Assembly: GCA_025996895.1 (NCBI GenBank)
Contig: BNTW01000012.1
Coordinates: 1 to 45,950 of the forward strand
DNA: 45,950 nt
Reading direction: 5' to 3'
From: Bacteroidia bacterium
Lineage (GTDB): Bacteria > Bacteroidota > Bacteroidia > Bacteroidales > Azobacteroidaceae
Shown here in pieces: positions 15,863 through 24,518 of the stretch. How positions within the stretch are numbered: position 1 is the first letter of the stretch; each line of letters begins with the position of its first letter. The position numbers were made by a program, and so were the translations under genes. The notes under the pieces are model-generated. The model saw only the letters and a program-made list of their open reading frames with translations, made no database searches and was not told where the DNA came from.

Positions 15863-16531
15863 TTAGTAATTCCTTTCACCGAAAATTTTGCTTCCGATAC
15901 GAACAATCGTGCTTCCCTCTTCAATCGCAATCAGATAATCGTCGCTCATACCCATCGATAAATCTCGAAAATCGGTATTTTCGGCAAAATATTCTTTTTT
16001 CAATTTAAAAAACAAGGTGGCTAAAACGGAAAATTCCGCTCGAATTTGTTGTTTGTCTTCCGTCTGGGTAGCCATTCCCATTAAACCTGTAATACGCAGG
16101 TGCGGAAGATTTTCGTGTGGTTTATTTTTAAAAAAAGCTGTAATTTCCTCGAACGAAAAACCGAATTTTTGCGGCTCCTGTGCGATATGCACTTGCAATA
16201 AAACCTTAATTATCCGATTATTACGTTCGGCTTGCTTGTTTAATTCCTGCAACAGCGGCCGACTGTCGACCGACTGCACCGTATCGATAAACGGCGCAAT
16301 GTATTTCACTTTGTTTTGCTGCAAATGCCCGATGAAATGCCACTCAATGTCTTTGGGCAATTGCTCCTGTTTCGGCACTAATTCTTGCACACGGCTCTCC
16401 CCGAAAATCCGTTGTCCGGCGGCGTACGCTTCGCCAATCAATGGAATTGTCTGAAATTTGGAAACCGCCGTCAGTCGTACATCATCCGGTAGTTCCTTTT
16501 TCAGTTCATCTAATCGGGAGGCAATGCTCAT
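15863..16531 (-). CDS. yggS: YggS-family pyridoxal-phosphate homeostasis protein
   Basis: 222 residues, a single alanine-racemase-like barrel without the second domain. The PLP lysine is K25 in LTAVSKFQ. Family motifs follow: FGESRVQEL, WHFIGHLQQNKVKYI, VLLQVHIAQEPQKFGF, ITGLMGMATQTED, LSMGMSDDYLIAIEEGSTIVRIGSKIFGER. It keeps free pyridoxal phosphate in balance. The start overlaps the DUF4494 stop by one base (TAATG), indicating coupling. Confidence 0.92.
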   Translation of the reverse strand: MSIASRLDELKKELPDDVRLTAVSKFQTIPLIGEAYAAGQRIFGESRVQELVPKQEQLPKDIEWHFIGHLQQNKVKYIAPFIDTVQSVDSRPLLQELNKQAERNNRIIKVLLQVHIAQEPQKFGFSFEEITAFFKNKPHENLPHLRITGLMGMATQTEDKQQIRAEFSVLATLFFKLKKEYFAENTDFRDLSMGMSDDYLIAIEEGSTIVRIGSKIFGERNY

Positions 16532-16980
16532 TACTCTTCGGGTTTAGTTTTTGCGTCCGGCGAAAAGGGGAAAACGTCCATGATAGCCGTTTCTACGACA
16601 GAGCCAATAACGTAATCGGCCATTGTTCCTTTCATTCCGGCGTCCAACACGGCAATCGCTTCTTTCAAGTCGGAAGCCTGAGCCAACATTTGTACGGCTG
16701 TCCGCTTTTCTGCACCACTTTTTTCGTCGAGTGTAATAAAAAACACCTTAATTTTATAGTAGCGGTCGCCGGTTTCGTTAAAAAACAACTCGGCAATCTT
16801 TGCCCGCTTGATGTCGGTAACAAAAAACTCGCCGCTCACCGTGTGCTTCACTTCTTCGATGATACGCGCCTCCGCTTCGGTAAACGAAAGAGCATCCACC
16901 AAATACGGCTCGGTTACTTTTTTCTGCATACCGTTCTCCATCAATTTCTCGTAAGAAACTTTACATTCAAACCAATTCAT
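16531..16980 (-). CDS. DUF4494 domain protein
   Basis: 149 residues, recognised from MNWFECKVSYEKLMENGMQKKVTEPYLVDALSFTEAEARI, the standard opening of DUF4494 proteins, which are restricted to Bacteroidota. No catalytic motif, signal peptide or membrane segment is visible; the last ~15 residues are charged and probably loose. It sits between engB and yggS with no room for separate promoters, so it is likely part of a housekeeping operon. Function unknown. Confidence 0.8.
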   Translation of the reverse strand: MNWFECKVSYEKLMENGMQKKVTEPYLVDALSFTEAEARIIEEVKHTVSGEFFVTDIKRAKIAELFFNETGDRYYKIKVFFITLDEKSGAEKRTAVQMLAQASDLKEAIAVLDAGMKGTMADYVIGSVVETAIMDVFPFSPDAKTKPEE

Positions 16981-16981
16981 A

Positions 16982-17587
16982 TTAATATTCGTCTAATGAT
17001 TTGTTAATTTTTTCGATGTATTCCAACACTTCTTCCCTGCCTTTTTTGTGTTCGGAAGATGTATAAAAAATAGGGGGAAGTATCTCCCACGTTTCCAATA
17101 ATTTAGCCTTATAGACCGATATATTTTCTTTTAATTTCGACTGCGAAATTTTATCTGTCTTCGTGAAAACAAGGGCAAATGGAATGCCGCTTTCACCCAA
17201 CAACCGGATAAATTCCAAGTCGATTTTTTGCGGCTCGTGCCGGCAATCCAGCAGGACGAAAAGACAAGTCAATGCTTCGCGCTCGTCTAAATACCGGTCA
17301 ATAATTTCCTGAATTTTCTGCCGGCCATCTTTTCCGCGTTGCGCATAGCCGTATCCCGGCAAATCGACCAGATACCATTCGTCGTTGATCAGAAAGTGAT
17401 TGATTAACTGCGTTTTACCCGGAGTAGAGGAGGTCATGGCCAATCCCTTTTTTCCGGTCAGCATATTGATAAGCGAGGATTTGCCCACATTCGACCGGCC
17501 AATAAAAGCATATTCCGGTTTTCCGTCTTGCGGGCATTTTTTTACGTCCGTATTGCTGATTACAAATTCGGCTTTCTTAATGTTCAT
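16982..17587 (-). CDS. engB: ribosome biogenesis GTPase EngB (YsxC/YihA)
   Basis: 201 residues from the ATG at 17587; the longer frame to 17644 adds an unlikely extension. GTPase motifs: G1 GRSNVGKSS (30-38), G2 region SSTPGKTQ, G3 DLPGYGYA, G4 FTKTDK and G5 TSS. Spacing and length fit EngB, an essential GTPase in assembly of the large ribosomal subunit. The next gene (DUF4494) begins 2 bases after its stop, so it leads the engB-DUF4494-yggS-DHOD-like run. Confidence 0.93.
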   Translation of the reverse strand: MNIKKAEFVISNTDVKKCPQDGKPEYAFIGRSNVGKSSLINMLTGKKGLAMTSSTPGKTQLINHFLINDEWYLVDLPGYGYAQRGKDGRQKIQEIIDRYLDEREALTCLFVLLDCRHEPQKIDLEFIRLLGESGIPFALVFTKTDKISQSKLKENISVYKAKLLETWEILPPIFYTSSEHKKGREEVLEYIEKINKSLDEY

Positions 17588-17664
17588 CGCATTCAGATTT
17601 TTATCATGAACAACCTTGCAAAGGTAATACTTTTTTGCCGACAAACGTAATGTAAAAAAATGTA

Positions 17665-19482
17665 TTATTCCGCTAAAGCAATATTATTGTATCGCACTTT
17701 CTTCATGTTTTCCAAAAACAATACCATATCGGCTTCGATTTGACAGATATGTTTGTAAAATGTTTTTGCTTTTTTGACGGGTTTAAACAGTTCAATGCTG
17801 TGTCGCAACGGTTTCAGAAGACCGGCAGTAACTTGTTCGCGATAATATTCGACGGCTTTCCGGCAACGTTCTTTCAACAATGAAATATCACTGTCGGTTT
17901 CTTCTTGCTGAATAATTTGAAGTAACTGTTGCTGAAACAGCAATGTAATGTCTTCCAATTTTCGGATTTTCCGTTTGAAATCGGGAATTAAATGCCTGAA
18001 CGCCAGATAGTCCGCTCCGTCTTTTTCTTCAAGTAGTTTTTCCATTTCGCGGATAATCGCATACATCGGTTTCCAATCGAAATACAATAATAATCGTTCC
18101 GCCCAAAACTTCTTTTTCCCCTGACGAAACAACGACATCAATTCCTGTTCGGCTTTTTCGTTTTGGCTGAACGCGATGGCGTTGGTGTCGGTCAGAATGC
18201 AATTAGAATGAATTCTGGAATATAGCACTACGCCGTCCAACGAAGTGCAACGGCTCAAAGCAACGTAGGCTTGTCCGGCAGCGAACGACGCGCCGAGGTC
18301 GATAATCGCCTTATCGAACGTAAGCCCCTGACTCTTGTGAATGGTGATTGCCCACGCTAACCGAATGGGATACTGCGAAAAGGATCCCAACACTTCCTCT
18401 TTTATTTTCCCCGACGATTTGTCTAACTCAAAGCGTTTGTTTTCCCATGTTTCCTTTTTCAGGATAATCGTCTGGTTAGTATCCGACAAATACACATGAA
18501 TCTGGTCGGCAACAATGTGGCTGACGATGCCGATTTTTCCATTATAATAGCGATGTCCGTCGGTGTCGTTTTTCAAAAACATGATTTGTGTGCCGGTCTT
18601 CAGGTGCAATTCCATATCCGTAGGAAGCGCAAACTCGGGAAAGTCGCCTTTCACCTCGCCGGAAAAAATACGTTCTTCGCCGGACAGTTCCGCCAAACGC
18701 GCATTGTTGATACGGTCGGCTTTGTAATTATGCGTAGTTAGAATAATGTAATTTTCTCCGTTTTGCGGAACAAAATGCGGATTATACAATTCGTTCAAAC
18801 GTTGAATGTCGGCATTCGTCATCACATTATTTCTTATCCGGTTGAGCAAATCGACAAAAATCGGGTCGCCCTGCCGATAGACTTTTTTCAATTCCAGATA
18901 AACCGGTTTTGTCTGCTGTATGACGTGCGCATGAAAGAAAAAAGTGCTCGGATAATATTCTTTTAGCAACTTCCATTCGTCTTCTTTCGCCACAGGCGGA
19001 AGCTGGAACAAATCGCCAATATACAACATTTGTAAGCCTCCAAAGGGTTTTCCATTGTGCCGAATGGCACGCAGGGAAACATCAATAGCGTCTAAAATAT
19101 CGGCACGCAACATGCTGACTTCATCGATAATCAACAATTCCAACTGTCGCAACAAATCAAGTTTCTGCTTGGAAAACCGGTAGAAATTTTTCTTCGACCC
19201 AACAGTCGAATATCCCGGAATATACGGCTCTAACGGTAACTGGAAAAGCGAATGCAACGTCGTTCCGCCGGCATTAATCGCAGCTACACCCGTTGGAGCG
19301 GCGACTATCACGTTTTTGTGCGTATGTGCGCGGATATATTTCAAAAAAGTCGTTTTCCCTGTCCCCGCTTTTCCGGTCAAGAAAATATGCTCCGAAGTTT
19401 GATTGACAAAGTCTGCGGCTAATTGAAAAATGCTATTGTTCGTGTCGGTAGGAATCCCGCTTTGGACTAACGGTATGTTCAT
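17665..19482 (-). CDS. Pif1/RecD-like superfamily 1 DNA helicase
   Basis: 605 residues. Walker [13 protein letters not shown] (residues 37-45), motif [15 protein letters not shown], motif [14 protein letters not shown], and the C-terminal SF1 signature [21 protein letters not shown] with [18 protein letters not shown]. The order matches Pif1/RecD2-type 5'-3' helicases. The last ~170 residues are helical and Lys/Glu-rich, without a recognised domain. It is divergent from the DUF362 gene across ~200 bases. A candidate -7 box (TTCTTTTG read on the minus strand, near 19516-19523) lies ahead of it but matches the consensus imperfectly. Confidence 0.85.
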   Translation of the reverse strand: MNIPLVQSGIPTDTNNSIFQLAADFVNQTSEHIFLTGKAGTGKTTFLKYIRAHTHKNVIVAAPTGVAAINAGGTTLHSLFQLPLEPYIPGYSTVGSKKNFYRFSKQKLDLLRQLELLIIDEVSMLRADILDAIDVSLRAIRHNGKPFGGLQMLYIGDLFQLPPVAKEDEWKLLKEYYPSTFFFHAHVIQQTKPVYLELKKVYRQGDPIFVDLLNRIRNNVMTNADIQRLNELYNPHFVPQNGENYIILTTHNYKADRINNARLAELSGEERIFSGEVKGDFPEFALPTDMELHLKTGTQIMFLKNDTDGHRYYNGKIGIVSHIVADQIHVYLSDTNQTIILKKETWENKRFELDKSSGKIKEEVLGSFSQYPIRLAWAITIHKSQGLTFDKAIIDLGASFAAGQAYVALSRCTSLDGVVLYSRIHSNCILTDTNAIAFSQNEKAEQELMSLFRQGKKKFWAERLLLYFDWKPMYAIIREMEKLLEEKDGADYLAFRHLIPDFKRKIRKLEDITLLFQQQLLQIIQQEETDSDISLLKERCRKAVEYYREQVTAGLLKPLRHSIELFKPVKKAKTFYKHICQIEADMVLFLENMKKVRYNNIALAE

Positions 19483-19652
19483 ACGGCTAAAGTTTTAAAC
19501 TTGATTTTTATCTTGCAAAAGAACGAATAATAAGCCGGATTTGCAAGGAAAATGCAAGATTTTTCGATTTTAGTTAATTATTTATTGTATTTTTCCCCTA
19601 TAAATTTTGTCCGACATTTTTATACGTTTGTGTGTAATTGAAGATTTTATGC

Positions 19653-19660
19653 TAACTTTG
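19653..19660 (+). promoter_or_regulatory. Bacteroidota -7 box for the DUF362 gene (TAACTTTG)
   Basis: A perfect TAnnTTTG 30 bases ahead of the ATG at 19691. TTG elements lie upstream (around 19628 and 19638), one of them about 22 bases away, near the -33 spacing. If used, the transcript may also include leuS, which begins 15 bases after the DUF362 stop. Confidence 0.6.
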
Positions 19661-19690
19661 CAAATTAAAACATCATAAAATAACAACATT

Positions 19691-20800
19691 ATGTCTAAAG
19701 TTTATTTCACGGATATGCGTACCAAGCCGGGACGCAATCTATTAGACAAGCTCGAAATCCTGATTAAGAAGGCAGGAATTGAACAAATTGATTTTAAAGA
19801 CAAATTTACGGCAATTAAAATTCATTTCGGCGAGCCGGGAAATTTGTCGTATATACGTGCCAATTATGCGGCGAAATTAGTCAAATTTCTTTTAACAAAG
19901 CAAGCGAAACCGTTCCTGACAGACTCCAACACGCTGTATCTGGGCAGACGTTCGAATGCTATCGACCACATCGAAAGTGCATTTGAGAATGGTTTCAATC
20001 CGATAGCTATTCCCTGTCCGGTGATTATTGCCGACGGTTTGAAAGCGATTGACGCAAAAGAAATTCCGGTTGATTTGAAATATTGCAAAATGGCGAAAAT
20101 CGGTGCAGCCATTGCCGAAGCGGACATTATTGTTTCCATGAATCATTTTAAAGGGCATGAACAGGCCGGTTTCGGCGGTGCATTGAAGAACTTGGGCATG
20201 GGCTCGGCTTCACGTACCGGAAAATTAGAATTGCATTCGTCTTCGCAACCGATTGTGGAACAGTCTCTTTGCACTTCTTGTGGTCAATGCGTAAAATATT
20301 GCGCCTCGGATGCTATCCATTTAAATCCACAGAAAAAAGCGGAAATCAATTACGCGAAATGTGTCGGTTGCGGTCAATGCGTGGCGGTCTGCCAATTCGA
20401 TGCAGCACAGCCGGTTTGGGATAATTCGGCGGATATTATGAATTTCAAAATTGCGGAATATGTCGTAGGCGTGTTGAAAGACAAGCCGAATTTCCATATC
20501 AATTTCATTATGGATGTTTCGCCGAATTGTGATTGCTGGAACTGCAACGACGCTGCAATAGTTCCGAACATCGGGATTGCCGCTTCGTTCGACCCTGTGG
20601 CTTTGGACAAGGCTTGCGCAGATATGGTTACGAAATCGGGGGCAAATCTCAACACTATTTTACAAACGAAACAATACGGCGATCTGCAGAATACGGACAA
20701 ATTCACTATGATTCACCCGAATACCAACTGGCTGGCCGGCTTGCAATATGCGGAAGAAATCGGCGTGGGAACGATTGATTATGAATTAATAACGATTTGA
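19691..20800 (+). CDS. DUF362 domain protein with two [4Fe-4S] ferredoxin motifs
   Basis: 369 residues. Residues ~1-185 are the DUF362 part (IKIHFGEPGNLSYIRANYA, ADIIVSMNHFKGHEQAGFGGALKNLGMG). Two ferredoxin clusters follow, CTSCGQCVKYC from C194 and CVGCGQCVAVC from C224. A C-terminal Cys-rich segment (NCDCWNC) comes next, then more DUF362 sequence (SFDPVALDKACADMV). Probably a cytoplasmic iron-sulfur electron-transfer protein; the partner is unknown. It lies 15 bases upstream of leuS on the same strand with a clear promoter, so it may be co-transcribed with the LeuRS N-terminal half. Confidence 0.85.
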   Translation: MSKVYFTDMRTKPGRNLLDKLEILIKKAGIEQIDFKDKFTAIKIHFGEPGNLSYIRANYAAKLVKFLLTKQAKPFLTDSNTLYLGRRSNAIDHIESAFENGFNPIAIPCPVIIADGLKAIDAKEIPVDLKYCKMAKIGAAIAEADIIVSMNHFKGHEQAGFGGALKNLGMGSASRTGKLELHSSSQPIVEQSLCTSCGQCVKYCASDAIHLNPQKKAEINYAKCVGCGQCVAVCQFDAAQPVWDNSADIMNFKIAEYVVGVLKDKPNFHINFIMDVSPNCDCWNCNDAAIVPNIGIAASFDPVALDKACADMVTKSGANLNTILQTKQYGDLQNTDKFTMIHPNTNWLAGLQYAEEIGVGTIDYELITI

Positions 20801-20815
20801 ATTTAATAAAAATTT

Positions 20816-23047
20816 ATGGACTATAATTTCAACGAAATTGAGAAGAAATGGCAACAGTTTTGGAAAGAAAACAAAACTTATCAAGTTGAAATAGACAAAA
20901 ATAAGCCGAAATACTATGTGCTTGATATGTTCCCCTACCCTTCGGGCGCAGGCTTGCACGTCGGACACCCGCTCGGCTACATTGCAAGCGATATTTATGC
21001 GCGTTACAAACGGCTGAAAGGGTTTAATGTGCTACACCCAATGGGCTACGATGCCTATGGTCTGCCTGCCGAGCAGTACGCCATTCAAACAGGGCAACAC
21101 CCCGCTATTACCACCGAGCAGAACATTGCGCGCTACCGCGAACAGTTGGACAAAATCGGTTTTTCGTTTGACTGGGAACGCGAAATTCGCACGTGCGACC
21201 CGGAATATTATAAGTGGACGCAATGGGCATTCGTAAAAATGTTTAATTCCGTTTTTTGCAATATCTGCAAAAAAGCCTTGCCGATGGAAAATATCATCGA
21301 AGCGTTTGAAGAAAGCGGCACCGAAGGCTTGGACTTGGCTTGTACCGAACCGATGACATTTACCGCTGACGATTGGAAAGCCAAATCGGAAAAAGAAAAG
21401 CAGAAAATCCTGATGAATTACCGCCTGGCCTATTTAGCGGATACGATGGTGAATTGGTGTTCCGCATTGGGAACCGTTTTAGCAAATGACGAAGTGAGCG
21501 AAGGCGTTTCGGTTAGAGGAGGCCATCCGGTGGAACAACGGAAAATGCGTCAATGGAGCCTGCGCGTTTCAGCCTATTCCCAACGCTTATTGGACGGATT
21601 AGATAAATTGGAATGGACGGAATCGCTGAAAGAAACCCAACGCAATTGGATAGGACGCTCGGAAGGTGCGGAATTGAATTTTAACGTTGTAGGGGCAGGG
21701 CGCGCCCTGCCCCTACAATTCACGGTTTTTACCACAAGAGCCGATACCATTTTCGGCGTTACTTTCATGGTGCTGGCACCCGAATCGGAATATGTTTCGC
21801 AAGTAGTTACCGCGGAACAAAAAGAAGAAGTAGCTGCTTATTTGGATGCCGTAAAACGCCGTACCGAACGCGAACGCATTGCCGACCGGCGCGTAACCGG
21901 CGTATTTACCGGCTCGTATGCTATCAATCCGGTGAACGGAGAAGCTATTCCCATCTGGATTTCCGATTATGTATTGGCAGGATACGGAACAGGCGCCATC
22001 ATGGCAGTTCCGGCGCACGACAGTCGCGACTACGCTTTTGCCAAACATTTCAATCTGCCGATTATTCCGCTGATTGAAGGGGCAGACGTTTCGGAAGAAA
22101 GTTTTGATGCAAAAGAAGGAATCATGATCAATTCAGGCTTTTTAAATGGATTAACGGTCAAAGAAGCGATTCAAAAAGCGAAAGAATATATTGCAGAAAA
22201 CCATTTAGGCAAAGTCAAAGTCAATTACCGCTTGCGCGATGCTATTTTCAGCCGCCAACGATATTGGGGCGAACCGTTCCCGATTTATTACAAAGAGGGA
22301 ATGCCTTATACGGTCGCAATCAAAGATTTGCCGATTGAATTGCCGGAAGTGGATAAGTTTTTGCCGACGGAGACGGGAGAGCCGCCGCTGGGGAGGGCTA
22401 AGGATTGGGTGTATCGGGAAAAGAAGAAACGCAAAAGTGCTATTCATGAAAGATTAGAAGATTTGCAAAACCAAGCAGTGCACAAAATTAAGGCTCCCAA
22501 TTGTGCAAATGATATTTTAATCCAATATATTAAAAAGGGGGCAACAACACTTGATGATATAAATAATGCCAAAGATTTTTTCCTTGCTATCGCTTTTTTG
22601 AATGCTCAATCAAAATCATCAAAAATTGAAGATTTTATCAGGAAAAAATTAGGACATTCTTCTGTTAATGCAAAAAAAGGTCGTGGAGATGGAGAAAAAA
22701 ATGGTAAATATTATGAATATAAAATTTCTACAACTAATAAAGAGGAACAAATCAATGCTCTTCAAATCAGGTTAAATCAAGAAGTTAATTATTATTTACT
22801 TGGCTATATTGATGAAAAAGATTTAACCCAATCAAGATTATATTTTTTATCGAAAAATGAAATGCAAAGAATGTGCGATGAGCATGGTAAGAATACGCAC
22901 GGCACAAAAAGTGTGAATGCAACAAATTCGATTAAAGAAAAGACTTTAAGAATAAAAATGAAAACCGATAATGATTTGCTCAAATACTTTGAAGAACATT
23001 ATCGTGCAACAGATTTAGAAATAACTATTTTTAATGATTGGAGGTAA
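20816..23047 (+). CDS. leuS: leucyl-tRNA synthetase N-terminal half fused in frame to a restriction-endonuclease-like domain
   Basis: 743 residues. Residues 1 to ~538 are LeuRS: HIGH-type motif HVGH (48-51) in [13 protein letters not shown], the catalytic fold, the CP1 editing domain with the threonine-rich TTRADTIFG (~305) and [19 protein letters not shown], then [11 protein letters not shown] and [19 protein letters not shown]. At WVYREKKKR the LeuRS sequence stops. The remaining ~200 residues belong to an unrelated nuclease-like domain (see 22436-23047) without its own ATG. The rest of LeuRS, including KMSKS, is encoded 11.5 kb downstream (34585-35778). The two LeuRS pieces sum to about 930 residues, the usual Bacteroidota length, so essentially nothing is lost. 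A 32-bp palindrome is inserted in frame at 21687-21718. GC drops sharply at the junction. Confidence 0.88.
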   Translation: MDYNFNEIEKKWQQFWKENKTYQVEIDKNKPKYYVLDMFPYPSGAGLHVGHPLGYIASDIYARYKRLKGFNVLHPMGYDAYGLPAEQYAIQTGQHPAITTEQNIARYREQLDKIGFSFDWEREIRTCDPEYYKWTQWAFVKMFNSVFCNICKKALPMENIIEAFEESGTEGLDLACTEPMTFTADDWKAKSEKEKQKILMNYRLAYLADTMVNWCSALGTVLANDEVSEGVSVRGGHPVEQRKMRQWSLRVSAYSQRLLDGLDKLEWTESLKETQRNWIGRSEGAELNFNVVGAGRALPLQFTVFTTRADTIFGVTFMVLAPESEYVSQVVTAEQKEEVAAYLDAVKRRTERERIADRRVTGVFTGSYAINPVNGEAIPIWISDYVLAGYGTGAIMAVPAHDSRDYAFAKHFNLPIIPLIEGADVSEESFDAKEGIMINSGFLNGLTVKEAIQKAKEYIAENHLGKVKVNYRLRDAIFSRQRYWGEPFPIYYKEGMPYTVAIKDLPIELPEVDKFLPTETGEPPLGRAKDWVYREKKKRKSAIHERLEDLQNQAVHKIKAPNCANDILIQYIKKGATTLDDINNAKDFFLAIAFLNAQSKSSKIEDFIRKKLGHSSVNAKKGRGDGEKNGKYYEYKISTTNKEEQINALQIRLNQEVNYYLLGYIDEKDLTQSRLYFLSKNEMQRMCDEHGKNTHGTKSVNATNSIKEKTLRIKMKTDNDLLKYFEEHYRATDLEITIFNDWR
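21687..21718. repeat. perfect 32-bp palindrome inside leuS
   Basis: TTGTAGGGGCAGGGCG followed by its exact reverse complement. It is translated as [11 protein letters not shown] just before the editing-site strand [10 protein letters not shown]. Similar GTAGGGGC...GCCCCTAC palindromes are dispersed repeats in many bacterial genomes. In-frame and apparently tolerated. Confidence 0.75.
22436..23047 (+). other. PD-(D/E)xK-like type II restriction endonuclease domain fused to LeuRS
   Basis: Begins near [20 protein letters not shown]. It has the helix [20 protein letters not shown], then a putative metal site with D625 (GRGDGEKNG) and E634-Y-K636 (KYYEYKIS), then [17 protein letters not shown] and [10 protein letters not shown]. 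This order resembles small type II restriction enzymes that act beside an adenine methyltransferase, as here (the stop is 4 bases before the MTase ATG). No in-frame ATG precedes the domain; only TTG (22463) or GTG codons could start it alone. Strongly AT-rich. The specificity cannot be told from the sequence. Confidence 0.6.
23040..23045 (+). promoter_or_regulatory. strong Shine-Dalgarno GGAGGT ahead of the methyltransferase
   Basis: GGAGGT lies 6 bases before the ATG at 23052 and overlaps the stop of the upstream frame. Such a strong site is unusual in Bacteroidota and decides the start at 23052 over the upstream ATG at 23034. Confidence 0.6.
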
Positions 23048-23051
23048 TACT

Positions 23052-23888
23052 ATGCCTAAAATATATTTGGATAAATTTTACACAAAATCAGAAGTTGCAA
23101 AAAAATGTATTTTGTTAGTTCCTGATATTGAGAGTTATGACACCATAATAGAACCGGCGGCAGGTGCAGGTGCTTTTTCTAATTTGATTGAAAATTGCAT
23201 TGCTTATGATATTGAACCGGAGACAGAAGGAATTATAAAGCAAGATTTTTTTGCATTGAATAAAATAGATGGAGATAAAAAAATATTTATAGGAAACCCC
23301 CCCTTTGGCGAAAGGGCTTCTCTTGCAAAAAAATTTATTTACCATTCTATAATATTAGGAGCAGAGACCATTGCATTTATTTTACCCGATACATTTTCAA
23401 AAATTACCAATCAACAGTATTCACTTTTTCCTCAAAATTGGAAATTGATAGTTGAAGCAGAGTTAGGTAGAGATAATTTTGAAATTAATAAAGAAATATA
23501 TCATGTTCCTTGTACTTTTTTTGTTTGGACAAAGAGAGAGTCTGATGTAAATTTAAGGAAGAAAAAATTACCTCAACCTAAAAAAATAAAATTCTTACCA
23601 AGGTGTTCTAAAGATGCTGATTTTACTATTAATGGAAATAATGGAAGAATAAAGCGGTTGTCAGAGATAACCAACCCCAAAAGCGAACATTATATTAAAG
23701 TTTTATTACCTACAGAGAAAGAAGTAATTAAACAAAAATTAGAAAGCATTAAATATACATTCAAATCATCTGTCAATGGCGGCAATGCTTGGATTTCGCA
23801 ACACGAAATTATAGAGGCATATTTTAATTGTGGCATTGAAGAGGCCAGTAAATCTACTTATATTCAGTCAAGTTTTTTGTTGCAATAA
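23052..23888 (+). CDS. N6-adenine DNA methyltransferase (type II modification)
   Basis: 278 residues from the ATG with a GGAGGT ribosome site. SAM-binding motif I is IIEPAAGAGAFSNL (EPAAGAGAF at 34-42). Catalytic motif IV is NPPF (82-85) in FIGNPPFGERA, the NPPF/Y type that methylates adenine N6. The opening DKFYTKSEVAKKCI resembles other short type II methyltransferases. It follows the restriction-like domain by 4 bases and shares its low GC, so the two are a transferred R-M pair. A run of seven C's encodes the motif IV prolines, a place where slippage could switch the gene. The C-terminal ~120 residues presumably recognise the target. Confidence 0.82.
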   Translation: MPKIYLDKFYTKSEVAKKCILLVPDIESYDTIIEPAAGAGAFSNLIENCIAYDIEPETEGIIKQDFFALNKIDGDKKIFIGNPPFGERASLAKKFIYHSIILGAETIAFILPDTFSKITNQQYSLFPQNWKLIVEAELGRDNFEINKEIYHVPCTFFVWTKRESDVNLRKKKLPQPKKIKFLPRCSKDADFTINGNNGRIKRLSEITNPKSEHYIKVLLPTEKEVIKQKLESIKYTFKSSVNGGNAWISQHEIIEAYFNCGIEEASKSTYIQSSFLLQ

Positions 23889-23909
23889 TTTAATCTGAAA
23901 GCTAAAAAA

Positions 23910-24518
23910 ATGAATATTTTTCAAACCATAGAACACCACCCGCTTACGCCCTTCCTTCCGAAGGACGCACGATTGTTGATGTTGGGCAGTTTTCCGCCAT
24001 CACAAAAGCGTTGGTCGATGGATTTTTACTACCCAAATCTTAACAACGATATGTGGCGTGTGATGGGTTTGATTTTTTTTAACGAAAAAAACTACTTTGT
24101 AGAAACGGCATACAAAGCTTTTTGCAAAGAGCGGATTGTCGATTTTGTGACCGAAAAGGGAATTGCTTTGTTCGATACCGCTACTATTGTACGCCGTTTG
24201 AAAGACAATGCCTCCGATCAGTTTCTCGAAATTGTAGAGGCAACCGATATTCGTGCATTATTGCAGCAACTGCCCGATTGCAAAGCCATTGCCGTTACGG
24301 GACAAAAAGCGATGGACACGTTGCGTACGCAACTGCAAGTAGAAGAGCCGGCTGTGGGCAAAAGCATCGAATTTTTGTTTGAAAACCGTCCGATGCAGCT
24401 CTTTCGTATGCCTTCGACTTCGCGAGCTTATCCCTTGCCCTTGGAACAGAAAGCCGGAATGTACGAAACGATGTTGAAAACAATTGGAATTATAACCTTG
24501 CAAGAAAATAAAATATGA
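23910..24518 (+). CDS. uracil-DNA glycosylase superfamily protein
   Basis: 202 residues. The N-terminal LLMLGSFPPSQKRWSMDFYYPN corresponds to the water-activating loop region of UDG-superfamily enzymes (G-S-x-P-x-S). IALFDTATIVRRL and KAIAVTGQKAMDTL are core strands, and LFRMPSTSRAYP is the C-terminal Leu-loop region (MPSTS in place of HPS). It resembles the MUG/TDG-like 'uracil-DNA glycosylase family' proteins of Bacteroidota. It would remove uracil or a modified base from DNA. Its composition is host-like, unlike the R-M pair 20 bases upstream. The stop overlaps the SNF2 start as ATGA. Confidence 0.7.
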   Translation: MNIFQTIEHHPLTPFLPKDARLLMLGSFPPSQKRWSMDFYYPNLNNDMWRVMGLIFFNEKNYFVETAYKAFCKERIVDFVTEKGIALFDTATIVRRLKDNASDQFLEIVEATDIRALLQQLPDCKAIAVTGQKAMDTLRTQLQVEEPAVGKSIEFLFENRPMQLFRMPSTSRAYPLPLEQKAGMYETMLKTIGIITLQENKI

